Assembly: GCA_029817715.1 (NCBI GenBank)
Contig: JARUPY010000189.1
Coordinates: 2,976,001-3,040,000 of the forward strand
From: Melastoma dodecandrum
Lineage: Eukaryota > Streptophyta > Magnoliopsida > Myrtales > Melastomataceae
DNA: 64,000 nt
Direction: 5' to 3'
Shown here in pieces: positions 46,400 to 59,598 of the stretch. Below the pieces are notes generated by a model, which was not told the origin of the DNA, did not search any database, and worked only from the letters and a program-made list of their open reading frames with translations. How positions within the stretch are numbered: position 1 is the stretch's first letter; every line of letters starts with the position of its first letter. The translations under genes and the position numbers were made by a program.

Positions 46400-47681
46400 T
46401 TGTGTTTCATTATCTCCGAATCTAAGATTGGCATGAATGCATATGTCCAGACGAAGATGTTTGAGAATTCTTTGAGCAAGTTAATGACGTTCTGAACTTC
46501 GCCTGACATAGGTCGGTGCAGATGAATGGGATTTCAATGGTATCAATATTAGCTTTGTCAACTTAAGTGCCTTTACTTGACAACTCTCACCAAGGACAAT
46601 ACCTTCACGAACCGTAAAATGATACTTTTCTCAGTTCAAGGTTAGGTTAGTCTTCTCACAATGCTGGAGTACACATGCAAGGTCATGCAAGGAATTATCA
46701 AATAAGTCGCTTAAAGTAGAAAAATCATCCATGAAAATTTTTAGATACCGTTCTACCGTGCTAGTGAAGATGAATGTCAAGATAGGCGAACATACCGTAT
46801 GGACATGTGAAAGTTATTTTCCCCAGATCTTCTAGTGCAATGGCAGTATAATTATATCTTGAATAACCATAGAGAAAATAGTAATATTCCTTACCTGCTA
46901 TTTGGTCCAACAGTGATCTATCCTAGTTGCTTTGGTCAACTTTCATTAATTTATGCATACTCTCCATCCCGTGACAGTGAGAGTTGGGATGAGTTTTTCC
47001 TTTTCGTTCTTCACAATTGTCATTTTGCATTTCTTGGGTAAATTGAGTAAATGATACTTACATCGAGTCACTTGATGATCTTCTTCTTTAGAACCTCCTT
47101 CATGTTCGGATTCAGCCGACATTGATTCTCTATAGGGTTCGTAGTCTTTCTCAAGGAGGATTTTATGCATGTATGTTGCTGGACTAATTTCTCGGATGTC
47201 TACAATAGTCCATCCTATTGCTCTATTATGATCCCTCAAAATTCGAAGTAATTTCTTCTCCTACAACTCTGTAAAATCTGCAGAGATAATAGCAGGGAGT
47301 CGAATGACTTTATGAAGGTATGGATACGTCAAGTAAGTGGGTAGAGTCTTGAGTTCTAATTTTGGTGCTTCCAAAATCGATAGTTTTGTGGTCTTCTTGC
47401 GCATCTTGAATGGATCAGAAGCTACCATATATCTAGGCACGTGAGACATACTCTCCATCCAATTCACCACTTCTTTTGTTTCTTCATTGACGATTATTTC
47501 TTCTAAAGTTAAAGCCAACTCAAGCACATTAGTTGACTTTAAAATGCAAACTTCTTCGGCTACTAGCTTGTTAATGATGTCAATAGAAAAATAATCATAA
47601 GGTTAATCATGACATTTCATAGTATAGAGAATATTAAAGTTTACCTCATCATCGTCAACCCTCATGGTTAAGTCTCACTTT
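46400..47681 (-). pseudogene. Athila-like Gypsy pol relic (RT), downstream part of the split element
   Basis: In order on the minus strand: LTMRVDDDEVNFNILYTMKC (about 47665-47605), APKLELKTLPTYLTYPYLHK (47380-47310), DHNRAIGWTIVDIREISP (47235-47180), MTIVKNEKEKLIPTLTVTGW (46990-46950), FTCPYGMFAY (about 46805), and KIFMDDFSTLSDLFDNSLHD (46740-46680) with the catalytic-region DD. Several stops and short deletions are present. Its upstream gag/protease half lies on the other side of the hAT insertion, at 51.6-53.5 kb. Confidence 0.75.
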
Positions 47682-50600
47682 TAGGGGTGAGAATTCGGAC
47701 CGGACTCGAATATTTGAGTCTAAATTTCACCTCAGTCCGAACTTTCGAATTATATTATTTGAAGTCCGAGTCCGAGTCTGATTGTATATAATTCCGAATT
47801 TCCGAGTCAAAAAATAATTCGAACTCGAAATTCAGATAATCCAAAATTTCTCAATTTCAAGCTTAAAAAAGTTAGTCCAAAATTATCCGAGTCTAATACT
47901 TCAAAAACTAGTCTAAAATTCTATGTCCACATAAGATTAATAACAATTCTCAAGTCATTGAATAATAATGGCAAAGCTAGATAAAAAAGAGCAAGGAGAT
48001 ATGCTTGAAAGCGTCTTCTATAAGTCTTCATTCTTGAATCCTTGAAATGTCCTCGAAATGTGAATACGCTTTCATGCCCATTTTCTCAAAATCTACAATT
48101 CAAATTAAGTAATGTTAGTATAAAAAAATAATACCAAAACTCTAACTTTGACATAACAAATAAATTAAAAATATCAACATTACCATCTTCAAGTTGTTCA
48201 ATATCTTCCGTATCTTCTTCAATACCAGTAGATGAATAAGAATCTCGAAGCCAATCTTGAGTGCATACACGAGATTCCACAATTCTAGCAGATGATGAAC
48301 TTCGAAATGAATCAAGCACTCGACCTTGAGTACTAAATGAAGACTCTGAAGCAACAGTGGATATATGAATTGATAAAATATCACGAGCCATTCGGCCGAG
48401 AATGGAAAGTCTATAACTTAACACTTTCCACCATGCTAAAATGTCAAATGAATCGATATCAACCTCTAGATCCTCAACCAACTTATCCAACTCTGATTTG
48501 TTACTTTCACCATCTATTTGTTCCGCCTTCTTGAAACGATTCCTTCTTCATCTCATCATATTCTCATCAGAGTCATCATAATAATCAACATCATCAGCTA
48601 GTTGCCAATTAACACCTCCTAATGTCACGACTTAAGAAGGAAATGGTGCAAACTTACATTTATAATCATTGTACAGTTCATAAAATGCACTCTTCACATT
48701 TTCAAATAGTTGCTCACCTTTTTCAGCTTCATACATGTTTATTAAAGTAAATCTCAAAACTTCAACTTTTGTCTCGAGTCAAGAACTTCTGCAAAGTATA
48801 ACAACATGTTCATTTTTCATTTGTCATACTTTGCCGCCATTTGTAATTCCATCATAGACAAATTTATATCACCACTCTCTTTTCATCTTCTAAACAGAGA
48901 ATGAAGATTTGTAAAATCATGAAAGAAAGAATGAGCACTTACAGATTTTGATCTAGAAATCTTCAAAGTCAAGTTGTAAAATCTCTTCAAAATTTTTTTC
49001 CAACCTTTTCACAATCTCCCAATCCTCATGAGTAGGCAACACTTCACTTCTATTATCATCTTTAAGATCAAACTTCATCAAACGATCCAATTTCTCATAT
49101 CTCACAAAAGCCTTTTGTACCTTTTGAGCTATATCCAAAACCTTGTAAGTAGAGTTCCATCTAGTGGGTACATCCAAGCTCAACCAGCCTTTGTAAGTGA
49201 CATATTCCATACATCTTTTTTGAATAAAGCATATCGACCATATGAATTTTTAACGTATTCAACAACATCTAGAACTCTTTTAATGGCATCAAACACACCA
49301 TGCATACTCACGCCATCGGTAACCATGATGTTTAATATGTGAGCAACGCATCTCATGTGAATGTACTTTCCATCTAAAATAAACTTGTTCTTATGCTTAT
49401 CTCTCAAATAATTCACAGCAACTTCATTGGCACTTGCATTATCCATCGTCACTACAAACAAATTATCAATGGCCCAATCACGTAAACGTATTTCCAAAGT
49501 CTCCCCAATATCATTTCCTTTATGACAAAAAATAGGAACAAAGCTCAACAACTTCTTTTGGAGATTCCAATCATCATCAATGTAATGAGCTGTCACGCAC
49601 ATGTAGTTCATATTTTGAATAGAAATCCAAGTATTAGTAGTGATGAAAACACTTTGAGAAGACTTTCTAAACTATGCTTACAACATAGCTTTCTCGATGG
49701 TAAACATTTGAAAACAATCTCGTTGAATGGTCCAACGAGATGGAATGCAAAACTTCGGGCATGCAACTTCCATGAACGATTTAAATCCTAAACCCATGAC
49801 AAACTTGAATGGCAATTCATCGAATATTATCATTTTAACCAAAGCTTTTCTTACGGCTTCAGAGTCAAACTTATAAGTACCTAAAAGTTTCTCACTAGTT
49901 GCATAGCTCAAACCAATCAATTCCAGTTGCTTATCATCCGAAGAAGCCTTAGCTCGACAACTAATCAAATGATTCTTCAATGGGGCAGTTTCATTTTGTG
50001 ACCCTGCTCGAATTTCCTTTTGACAATTGTGGCACCTTGCCATGACTTGACCATCTTCAAAATATTTGTTGAAATGCTTCCAATGTACTGATCTTGGCTG
50101 AAATTAATTTTCTTTTCTTTGTAGCTGAACTCCCAGAAGCAATTGATTCAATAGAAGTGTCGACCATGTCCGCATCATTTTGTGAAGAAACATTCGATGT
50201 CTCCATAGCTAAATCCTAAAATAGAAAACAAATTTGCATTACAGTAGAAATAAGATGTATCATAATAAGAAGACACATGCGACTAAATGCTCACCTTGTA
50301 AGTCTCTCCGCTATAATATGACCTTTCAAGATATATATCCCACTAATTAGAACTTCAATGACTTACACAATAAACATGATGCAACAATAAATAGCATCAG
50401 TCTCAATTCCTGCATAAATAAATCAAACAAGAGAGCTATTTCAAGGGGTATAAGTGCACTCGGGGGACTATAAGCAAGAAGAAGCGGATCCAGAAAAATG
50501 GAAGATGGCAACCCCGGTGACCCCCATACCTGTACTTAGTATCAACCCAAAATGGCACTCTCCACTAAAATTCCTTCATATCATTAAAGAGGGCATAATG

Positions 50601-51565
50601 AGGCATTATTGTCCATCGAGGCCCTGGAATGGACATGCAATTTGGCATATTCGACCAATACAGACATCCCCATCCATCCCACATAATCTAGAGCTTCATC
50701 CTAAAGCTAAAAGCATATCATATACTCTTGGGAGTTCTGCAAAATGCTATACATCCCCACTCAACAATTAAAATTTCCAACGACGCTTCTGTTCCCCAAC
50801 CAGACCATATTGTTTGGACATAGTCAATGACAATGCCTTGTTAATTCAAACACCCAAATCAAGAATATCATGTATGTCTGCCTGCTCTCAGATGCAAGCT
50901 CACAACTAAGGCAGATAAATTACACATACTTACCCGTTCTTGTTATCCCTCCACTGCCCTCGTGATACAATGTTAAAAGATGTTGTCATTTTAGTTTCAA
51001 TGGTCATAATAAAAAACATCAGTTTCCAGTCTTGGGAAAAACATCGAACTACTACTCCAAAATTGCAGGGCAAAGATAACAACGGCAACAACGAGTATCA
51101 AAAAACCGTCAACTACGGGTCGATAGCCGTCACACACATAAATAATAATGTCAGGCATCACGTCACGAGAATCCCTAGTCCTAATCGAACGGTCGCTATG
51201 TAGACCAAGAAGCACCCCTTGAAAAAACCACAGGAAAAGAGAAAGGAAGGGAGAGAGAGAAGAAGTCGACTTCTGGTGGTCGGAGAGGGGAATCCAGGCG
51301 ACATGTTCGGAGAAGTGTTTGAGTGTTTAGGGTTAGGGATGGGGAAGAACATAACCAAATAAAAGAAACTTTTTTTTTCTCTAGTCTTAAAACATTAATT
51401 GAAATTTCGGACTATCCAAATTAATATTTTAAGATTTGAATCTGAGTCCGAATCCAAATTTTAATTTTTCGGTAAGTCCGATTCCGAGTCTGAAATCTAA
51501 ACCATCCGAATTTGATTCCGAAAATAAAATCGGATTTTGGACTTCGACTTTGAAACATCATTCTA
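47682..51565 (-). mobile_element. RICESLEEPER-type hAT transposon relic nested in the Gypsy element
   Basis: The left end begins TAGGGGTGAGAATTCGGACC at 47682. A weak right end (TAGAATGATG read inward) is near 51565; both sides carry GAGTCCGA/CCGAGTC-rich subterminal DNA. Minus-strand transposase pieces: an N-terminus with NVSSQNDADMVDTSIESIAS and VMARCHNCQKEIRAGS (about 50200-49990), MTIRSIA-like and CIPSRWTIQRDCFQ, MCVTAHYIDDDWNLQKKLLS, LFVVTMDNASANEVAVNYLR, YIHMRCVAHILNIMVTDG, GWLSLDVPTRWNSTYKVLD, and the dimerisation region ARDILSIHISTVASESSFST (48390-48300). Several frame breaks exist. Sequence at 50.4-51.35 kb within it is unexplained. No 8-bp target duplication was found. Confidence 0.8.
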
Positions 51566-53480
51566 TCTGCGGCTAAGAATGACCTCACAAGGATGATTGG
51601 TATCTCATGGTCCTCGTTAAAATCACGCACAATAAAATTTGCAGGAAGAATAAATTTATTTATCTTAACAAAATATCCTCAATGATTTCCCTCAGAAAAC
51701 CTAGAAATCGGTCCACTAAATGCAATGTGACCACGGTAGGTTTGACTTTCCCAAACCCAATTCTCGATATATCGATAAATATATTTATTAATACTAGTAC
51801 AAAGATCACACAATGCCTTGCCACTAAAATTCGAATCAGTTGAGCATTGTATAGGGAAGCTGCCTAGATGCTTAAGCTTTGGGGGTAGCTTCTTCTGTAA
51901 GACGGCGCTACACTTTTCAGTTAAAGCAATAGTTTCGAACTCATCGAGATATCTCTTTTTGGGATAAGAAATATTTCATGAATTTGACAGAGCTCGACAT
52001 CTTCTCTAATGCTTCGACAAATGGAATATTGATATGTAGCTTTTAAATAAGTCAAGGAATTTCTGGAAGTCTTTCTCATCGTGCTGCTTATGAGCACACT
52101 GTGAAAAAGGAGGAGGTGGATATATGAGATTATTTGTTCCACTAGAAGCATTTCTCTTACCTTCCTTGGGTTTACTATATTTCGGGCAAGATTGGGTAGC
52201 ATGCTTGTTGCGGCTGCACAAAACTTCTGGTGCAGCTACAACATTTGGTTTATCCACTTATGACACTTATGTGCGACTACAATGATTTTCTGGTGCAGCT
52301 GCACCAAAAATGTTGACCTTTGTCGCTTCTGAAAGTGTTTTCCCATTTTGTAACGTGATGTTTTGGACTTGTTCATTCTCATTATTCCTTAGATTATCCT
52401 ATGTGTTGCTTGAAAGAACACCTTGAGGTTGATTATTAAGCAGATATGCCAATTGTCCAACTTGAGCTTCTAAACCCTAGAGGGAAGTCGATTGATTAGT
52501 TTTTAAAATATATTTGACTAGAAATTCTTCAATATCTGACATCGTTTCTTGTGCTTGAGGCTTTTGTTGTTGAAATCCGAGCAGTGGAGTCAATGTTGCT
52601 GATTGTTGTTTTCCCCACAAGAAATTCTAGTGATTCCTCTAACCTAGATTGTATGTGTTTGAGTAGGGACTATTACTCATTCCCACGTAGCTTGTCGACT
52701 CAGCACCCACTAAGCATTGGCTTGTTATCTCCGCATTCTCACAAGGATAAATTGTAGGATGGCTAGGACCTTTCAATGCATTCAACTCCAAAGTTAATGC
52801 ATCCACTTTAGCATTGCGATCATCAACCTCATCAACTGACTGTTTTCCTCCTACTCCTCAAGGATGCACAACTCCATGACCAGTTTTAGCCATCCGTTCA
52901 AAAATTTCCAACGCTTTTCTCTAGTCGTTTGTTTAATATTGTCCCCAAGCAGCTGCATCAATTGTAGAACAAAGTGCATATGTCATCCCATCATAAAAAA
53001 TCTATACCAACATTCATAGGAGTATCTCATGATGTGGACATACTTGTAGAATATCCTTGAATCTTTCCCATGCCTCGTAAAGAGACTCCATCCCATGTAA
53101 TCGGAACAAAGTGATGTCGTTACGCATCTTGATGGTTTTGTTGGGCGGATAGTATTTCGAGTGAAATTTCCTAGTCATCTCATCCCAATTAGTTATGAAC
53201 CACTCTGTAAAAGAGTAGAGCCAACCATATTCGTGCCTTGTTCCTTACACGAAAATGGGAATAACCTTACCCAAACTAGCTCATTCCACGCCACATTATA
53301 ACTAAAAGTGTTCGGAATTTCCAGGAAATTGATGTTGTGCCCACGTAGATATTCCATTGATCGAAACTCGATTTTTTAGCATGGTGATGACCGTTAGTTT
53401 GATCTCAAACTTGTTAGCTTGAATAGTCGGTTTTGCTGGTATGCTAGAACACTCATGCACCTCGAGCTTGACATAAGACG
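51566..53480 (-). pseudogene. Athila-like Gypsy gag/protease relic, upstream part of the split element
   Basis: Minus strand, in order: a gag region with MESLYEAWERFKDI-like sequence (about 53095-53050) and a Cys-rich or linker part, then a pre-protease segment (IYPPPPFSQCAHKQHDEKDF, 52150-52060), and DHEIPIILVRSFLAADR (about 51610-51566), the Athila protease end. The next expected residues (LTMRV...) appear at 47665 beyond the hAT element. This fixes the insertion point inside pol. Many stops interrupt gag. Confidence 0.7.
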
Positions 53481-53499
53481 ATTCTCAGCTTTCAGCTTG

Positions 53500-54150
53500 T
53501 CGTTCATTAATCTTATATGGTTTGATATGTGAGGTCTTGTTCGGAAGTACTGATATATTTATATCAATTAAGTGAATATTATTGATCAATTTCAGGACAC
53601 ATGATGAAAGGGTTTATATTAGTGTATTTTATGCTAGAGAAGAATTGGGATGAGAAGCTGTCCATCGGAGCGGATCTGGCAAGAGATGATTTGTGTAATA
53701 AGTACGGCTCCACCTAATAAACCCGGTCACAACAATAAGATATTATTTAACTGAAATCATTTGTGTTTATCATGTTTTATTTTATTCAAAAAATATTAAA
53801 AAGTGGGGTTGACACCATTAAAAAGAAGCTCGGCCCCGATTCGATTTCTGGGCTTCTGTAGGGTTTACAGTAATACAAGAAAAACTTTGTATTAGCTTTA
53901 AAATAAAGTAAGGAATATCGACCGAAATCTAATTAATTATTTTTTTATCATTGGAGTTTTGTTATTTAACTATTATTCATAACATAAAAAATGAACATCC
54001 GACTTGGATTATATTAATAAGAATTTGAGTTAAAATAAATAAAAATAAATTATTGCATCCCAAAAAACTGTGGAGTTCATCGTGCCTGTGGATGTTTTAA
54101 GATTGAAGGGTATTTTAGTCTAAAAGAAAGAAGAAAACCAGCCTTCATAA
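53500..54150. other. AT-rich sequence upstream of eIF3h
   Basis: Possibly LTR remnant of the Gypsy element on the left and the eIF3h promoter on the right. No LTR boundary could be placed. Confidence 0.35.
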
Positions 54151-54176
54151 TATCATCAGTCGGCGCTGCCCTTCAC

Positions 54177-54185
54177 AAACCCTAA
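54177..54185 (+). promoter_or_regulatory. Telo-box in the eIF3h leader
   Basis: AAACCCTAA lies 35 bp before the eIF3h start codon. Telo-boxes near the transcription start are typical of plant translation-apparatus genes. Confidence 0.6.
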
Positions 54186-54219
54186 ATCTAACCGCGGCGG
54201 ATTTCTCCTCATCTTTCCG

Positions 54220-57200
54220 ATGGCCAACCGTAATCGATACCCTCCCCTTCCCACATTTATCCTTCTTTTCCCGTTGATTTCCTTTGATATTGGCTCTTTC
54301 CTTTTGCAGCAACGACGGCGGCCGCGGCGGTCGCGAGATCCTTCCTACAGGCCGCTTCGACGGAGGACGTCTCTCCTCCCCTCCGCGTCGTTCAGATCGA
54401 GGGCCTCGTATGTTTTTGTTATGGTGCTGTTGTTATTGTTGTTGGGAGGTTCTTGTGATTTCGGGGGATTGATGGCGGTTGTGATGACTTCTCGCAGGCC
54501 ATACTGAAGATTATCAAGCACTGTAAGGATTTCTCCCCGTCCCTGGTGACGGGGCAGCTGCTGGGCCTCGATGTTGGGAGCGTCCTGGAGGTTACTAATT
54601 GCTTCCCCTTCCCCATGAGGGAGGAGGATGATGAGATCGAGGCTGACGGAGCAAATTACCAGCTTGAGATGATGAGGTGTCTTCGGGAGGTCAACGTAGA
54701 CAACAACACTGTCGGATGGTCTGTTGTCCTGTCTACAGGCTCCTTATTTACCAGGGCGCTCTAGCGTCAGATGATACTTGCTTGGGACTTAAAGTCTCAT
54801 TGTTGTTTGGTCTTGATGAAATAGGTACCAGTCTACATTGTTCGGCTCGTATCAGACGGTGGAATTGATCGAAACCTTCATGAATTATCAGGTGCTCCAT
54901 CTGATTTTCCGTTTTTTATGTCTAGTCAACTTCGTCAGACAGAATTAAAATCATTTGCATTATTTTATGGAATTCGATCCTGCGCTAGTTGCTTCTATAG
55001 TGAAAGCGAACCTCTGAAAGGAAAACAGAAAAGATCCTCTTGGTAGTTATAGTATATTTTTCGAGATTCTTGTTCTTTTGATAAGTTAATGATGTTATAT
55101 CTGCATCTGATTATGGTATTTTCCTTCATGCATGTCTTTTGTGTAATTTTCTCATATGAATGAGTAATTTAATTATTCCTGCTGAGATTAAGGGTCTGGT
55201 ATGATTACTTGGAGGAGAGTTCAGAGTGTCTAATTGCTTTGAATGAGTGCTTTTTGTTGCTTCCCCCATTTGAGTGGTCTTCCCCTGAATTTTGTTATCT
55301 TTTATATTGTTTTTATCTTTCTACATGCGGAGATTTTTGTCTTCTTCTAACTTATGCTAGTTACATTTTACTTTTATAGGAAAACATAAGGCGCTGTGTC
55401 TGCATTATATATGATCCTTCGAGATCAAACCAGGGTGTTTTAGCTCTGAAGGCCTTGAAGTTGTCCGACTCCTTCATGGATCTTCATCGAAATAACAATT
55501 TTACTGGAGAAAAGTATGGTCCTATCTGAATGTATGTACTGTGGACTCCTTTTAAGCTAGTTTTGATTTGACTACCGGTTTCCGCCTTGTAGGTTGAGAG
55601 AGAAAAATTTGTCGTGGGTTGATATTTTTGAAGACATCCCAGTAAGACTTCCTGTTTCGTGTGTACTTTGTTCAGCAAACAAGGTGGTTATCTTCTTTCT
55701 AATGACTGCTTTTTCATAACAGATCAAAGTTACAAATTCTTCTCTCGTCAGTGCTTTTATGACGGACTTGGAAGCTGATTCCCCTGTCACTCAGGTATTG
55801 TATTTTTGCTTCTGGAAGATTTGGTGGCATAAAAGTGAGTGACTGTTTGTTTAAATTTGATTTATTTGGATTCTCTTCCAGTGTGATTTAAGCCGCCTGC
55901 AATTCTCAAGCACTCCCTTTGTGACAAGAAATATGGAGTTTTTAATCGAATGTATGGATGACATGTCAGCAGAACAGCAGAAGGTGGGTCTCTTTTCCTC
56001 CTGTTGCATATTAAAGTTGGAAGTCGTGTCTTACTGAAGAGTTTTGCCTTTGCAGTTCCAATTTTATTACCGGAATTTGTCCCGCCAACAGGCGCAGCAA
56101 CAAGGATGGCTTCAGAAAAGAAGGTAAGTAATATTTAAAGGTTTCAATGCTTGTGTTGTAATTAGAACCTGCCCAAAACTAGCAGATATAGGAGAAAAAC
56201 ATATAATGATCCCACACCTGTATTTGAGTTTACTTAAAGACTACGATCATTTGACTGCATAGACCCATCATCTATCACTTGCATTGGCTGCATTCCCCAT
56301 TTCCTTTTTAATAAATTTGGATGTAGGTAAAGTACTATCTTCAGTAGACATAAACAGTTATCCCTCCCACCCCTCCAAATTTTTTTTTCTGTGAATCGGT
56401 GACATACTATCTCTATCTAAGCTGTCGATCAGCCCTTGCCTAATCCCTAGTGGACATATCGCATCCCCCCCCCCCCCACCTGAAACTAAGTATTCTTCCT
56501 GGCTCTGGTCTTGACAAAACAGAAACCCCAAACTCACCAAAAGACGGGCAGAACAGGCCGTGCTTCTGTCTGCTGTTGCCTTCTTCTGAAGAAATGTGGA
56601 GCCAATGATTTACCAATGCCGTATCTGATTATCATAAAATAATAATAATAAATTATCCTAATGTCCTGTGCCTGAAGGGGAATGGTCCATAACCGTCCTA
56701 CGTGTTGTTGGATTGAATTTGTTGAAAGTTCCTTGATTGCCTGCCAGACACGTTTAACCTTCAATAGGACAGCATTGCCTGCAAATTACACTGACTCAGT
56801 ATAAGCTTCAAATGTTAAAGATAATTCATTCCATATGAAATCTGGCAATAAAACAGTTAGGAGGAGAATTGGAAGTCTAAACCCAAAGAAAAAGGAATGT
56901 GGTAAAGTGATTTATTGGAATAGAGACATTGCATGTTATGTCAATGCTTGGTTATACTCCTATACTGGTGTGTCCTGGATGCCGTAGAAGTAATCTTTAG
57001 ATGTGTTGGAGAAGGGCGAAACTGAAATGATGAGAACAATTTGGGACTGAATATGCGGCCTTCTGGTCGACCTACATTTTTTCTGTTATTATATTGAGGA
57101 TGGGTAGATGTAGTGTCCTAGATTTACCATTGATTTAGCAGGTTGAGCTCCAATTTTGCTTTTCCTCTGAATGGTTGAAAATGCATAGAGAACTTATTCA

Positions 57201-57637
57201 TGTGATAATGGTACTCTATCCGAGGCCTTTGCCAGCTTGATATTTGCATAATAACAGAATTGTGCTTTCATGTTTGTTCCAGAGCGGAGAACATGGCTAG
57301 GAAGGCTGCTGGAGAAGAACCTTTGCCAGAGGAGGACCCGCTGAACCCAATATTTAAGCCTATCCCTGAACCTTCACGCCTGGATAGCTTCCTCATTACA
57401 AATCAGATCGCAAACTACTGCAACCAAGTTAATGGGTATGTTTGAGAGAAAGAAGACTCTATTTTTGCCTTTTTTATTTATTTACTGCATGGCGGAAGTC
57501 CTACTGCAAATCTTGAGGAATGTTCCGAGAGTTGGGGTGGTACTGATGTAATAATTTTATTGTGGGCAACGAATGGCAGGGTTGCTGGGCAGAATTTCAA
57601 CAGATTATACTTGATGAAGGCCTTGCAAGATGATTGA
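54220..57637 (+). CDS. TIF3H1: Eukaryotic translation initiation factor 3 subunit H (eIF3h)
   Basis: MPN-domain subunit of the eIF3 complex; in plants it promotes reinitiation after uORF translation. Eleven exons keep frame: 54220-54229, 54310-54407, 54498-54718, 54825-54891, 55380-55513, 55593-55641, 55723-55794, 55882-55983, 56056-56123, 57283-57435, 57580-57637, giving 343 residues, normal for plants. The MPN core is PPLRVVQIEGL, HCKDFSPSLVTGQLLGLDVG, EVTNCFPFP, LREVNVDNNTVGWYQST and YQTVELIETFMNYQ. The C-terminal half has KALKLSDSFMDL, FTGEKLREKNLSW, FYYRNLSRQQAQQQ and GEEPLPEEDP. It ends VAGQNFNRLYLMKALQDD. The first coding exon is only 10 bp (ATGGCCAACC). The JAMM metalloprotease residues are not apparent, as expected for eIF3h. 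Probably functional. Confidence 0.95.
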
Positions 57638-57639
57638 TG

Positions 57640-58225
57640 TGAATTCTTTTATGGGAAAGGAATGCCTGGATGCTGTATGTTTCTGGCCACTCTTTCTACA
57701 TCATTTGGCGAAGGGGGAGGAGGAGGTGTAGGTTTCATATTTCTTGGTAGCAGTAATGTATTATTACTATTATCGATTATTATTTTTCAGTACTTTTTAT
57801 GAATGAGCCCTTGTTATTATTAACACAAACTCTTCTTCAGCAGCTACTCCCAAGGCAACGATGTTCGTTTTACTCTGGGTTTGATTTGAATGTTTGGTTT
57901 GTTGAGAGAGCGATCGATTTTTTTTGCTTTTGGGGATAAGTGAAGTGGGGAGGGGGGTCGTTATCGGTAAGAACGTATGCCCATACGCAAACAAGAGTTG
58001 ATTTTAAGATTTGACCAGAAAGAGGAAACGAATTGTCGCCACTAACTCCTTATGCATTCTTTCACCTACCACTCCACACGATAATACTATATTAAAAATA
58101 TGTTTTGCATAATCAAATAGCCGCTCCGCTGCCGGCTCCCCTTTATTTTTTTTATAGGACAAAGCTAAAAGGGGTGGGGAGGTTGGGTTGATTGACTGAC
58201 CGACTGACTTCCTCATCTTTCGGGA
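57640..58225. other. Intergenic between eIF3h and the aldo-keto reductase
   Basis: 3' UTR of eIF3h and promoter of the next gene. No distinct element called. Confidence 0.4.
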
Positions 58226-58230
58226 GAGAA

Positions 58231-59598
58231 ATGGCGGGGGTGAGGAGGATGAAGCTGGGGTCGCAAGGGCTGGAGGTATCTGCTCAAGGACTTGGTTGCA
58301 TGGGCATGTCCGCCGCCTACGGCCCCCCAAAGCCTGAACCCGACATGATCTCCCTTCTCCACCACGCCGTCCACTCCGGCGTCACCTTCCTCGACACCTC
58401 TGACGTCTACGGCCCCCACACCAACGAGATCCTCCTCTCCAAGGTCCCCCACCCCACCTCCCTCTATCCTCCCCTATTCACTCCTTTTGTGTCTTCATCG
58501 GTCTAATCTCTCTGTGACTCCGAATTGAAAGGCTTTAGAGGTTGATGGCATTAGGGGGAAAGTCGAGCTGGCTACCAAGTTCGGGATCAGCTTCTCCGAC
58601 GGCAAGAAGGAGGTCCGTGGCGACCCTCACTACGTCCGCGCTGCTTGCGAGGCCAGCCTGAAGCGCCTCCGCGTCGACTGCATTGACCTTTACTACCAGC
58701 ACCGCATTGATACTCGCGTCCCCATCGAAGTCACGGTAAGGTTTGGTATTTGTCTGCGTTTGATGCGATTGTTCTGTTTATGGGTTGAATTTTGTTTGTC
58801 CTCCTCCCAGATGGGAGAGCTCAAGAAGCTCATCGAGGAAGGTAAGATAAAGTATGTCGGGCTGTCGGAGGCGTCTGCATCGACGATCAGGAGGGCGCAT
58901 GCCGTTCACCCCTTGACGGCCGTGCAATTGGAGTGGTCGCTGTGGTCGCGAGATGTGGAAGCACAAATAATCCCGACTTGCAGGTAAAACTGAATGCATA
59001 TGAAAGGACGACCTGTCTTATTTTTTCGTAACGTGATCCAATCATTCAACTTGTTTCTAGAGAACTGGGCATTGGAATCGTTGCTTACAGCCCTTTAGGA
59101 CGAGGGTTCTTCTCCACAGGTGCCAAGTTGCTGGATAGCTTGCACAACGAAGACTTTCGAAAGGTTTGTATGTTGGCGATGGATTCTGCATTTCTGTGAG
59201 ACAATCTGTTAATCATGTGCGGCGCAGTTATTGAGGGTGACGGTATTTTCTTCCTGCAGGAGCTTCCTAGGTTCCGCCCCGAGAACATGGAGCACAATGC
59301 CAAGCTATTTGACAGAGTGAACGAGATCGCAACCAGTAAGGGTTGCACTCCTTCGCAGCTAGCTCTCGCTTGGTTACACCACCAGGGAGACGATGTTTGC
59401 CCGATTCCAGGAACAACAAAGATTGAGAACTTTAATCAGAACATCGGCGCACTGAACGTGAAGCTCTCTGACAAGGAGATGGCTGAGCTGGAACTGATCG
59501 CTTCTTCGGATGGCGTCAAGGGTGGCAGATACGACAACAACATGCCGACATGGGAGAACTCTGAAACACCTCCCTTATCCTCTTGGCAACAAGGTTAA
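58231..59598 (+). CDS. NADPH-dependent aldo-keto reductase (perakine reductase/IN2-2-like)
   Basis: Cytosolic aldo-keto reductase expected to reduce aldehydes or ketones with NADPH; substrate unknown. Five exons keep frame: 58231-58443, 58532-58735, 58811-58983, 59061-59163, 59260-59598, giving 343 residues, the usual length. The catalytic tetrad is visible: Asp55 and Tyr60 ([14 protein letters not shown]), Lys87 (ELATKFG), His128 (YYQHRID). The cofactor-binding C-terminal part has [36 protein letters not shown] and [14 protein letters not shown]. Ends SSWQQG. The start is the first ATG before the conserved [20 protein letters not shown]. Members of this family are often tandemly duplicated, but only one copy is in view. 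No defects. Confidence 0.94.

Noticed and set aside
47700..51560. CRISPR-like or regular spaced repeats
   Set aside because: Repeated GAGTCCGA words are hAT subterminal motifs; no regular repeat-spacer structure, and the host is a plant.
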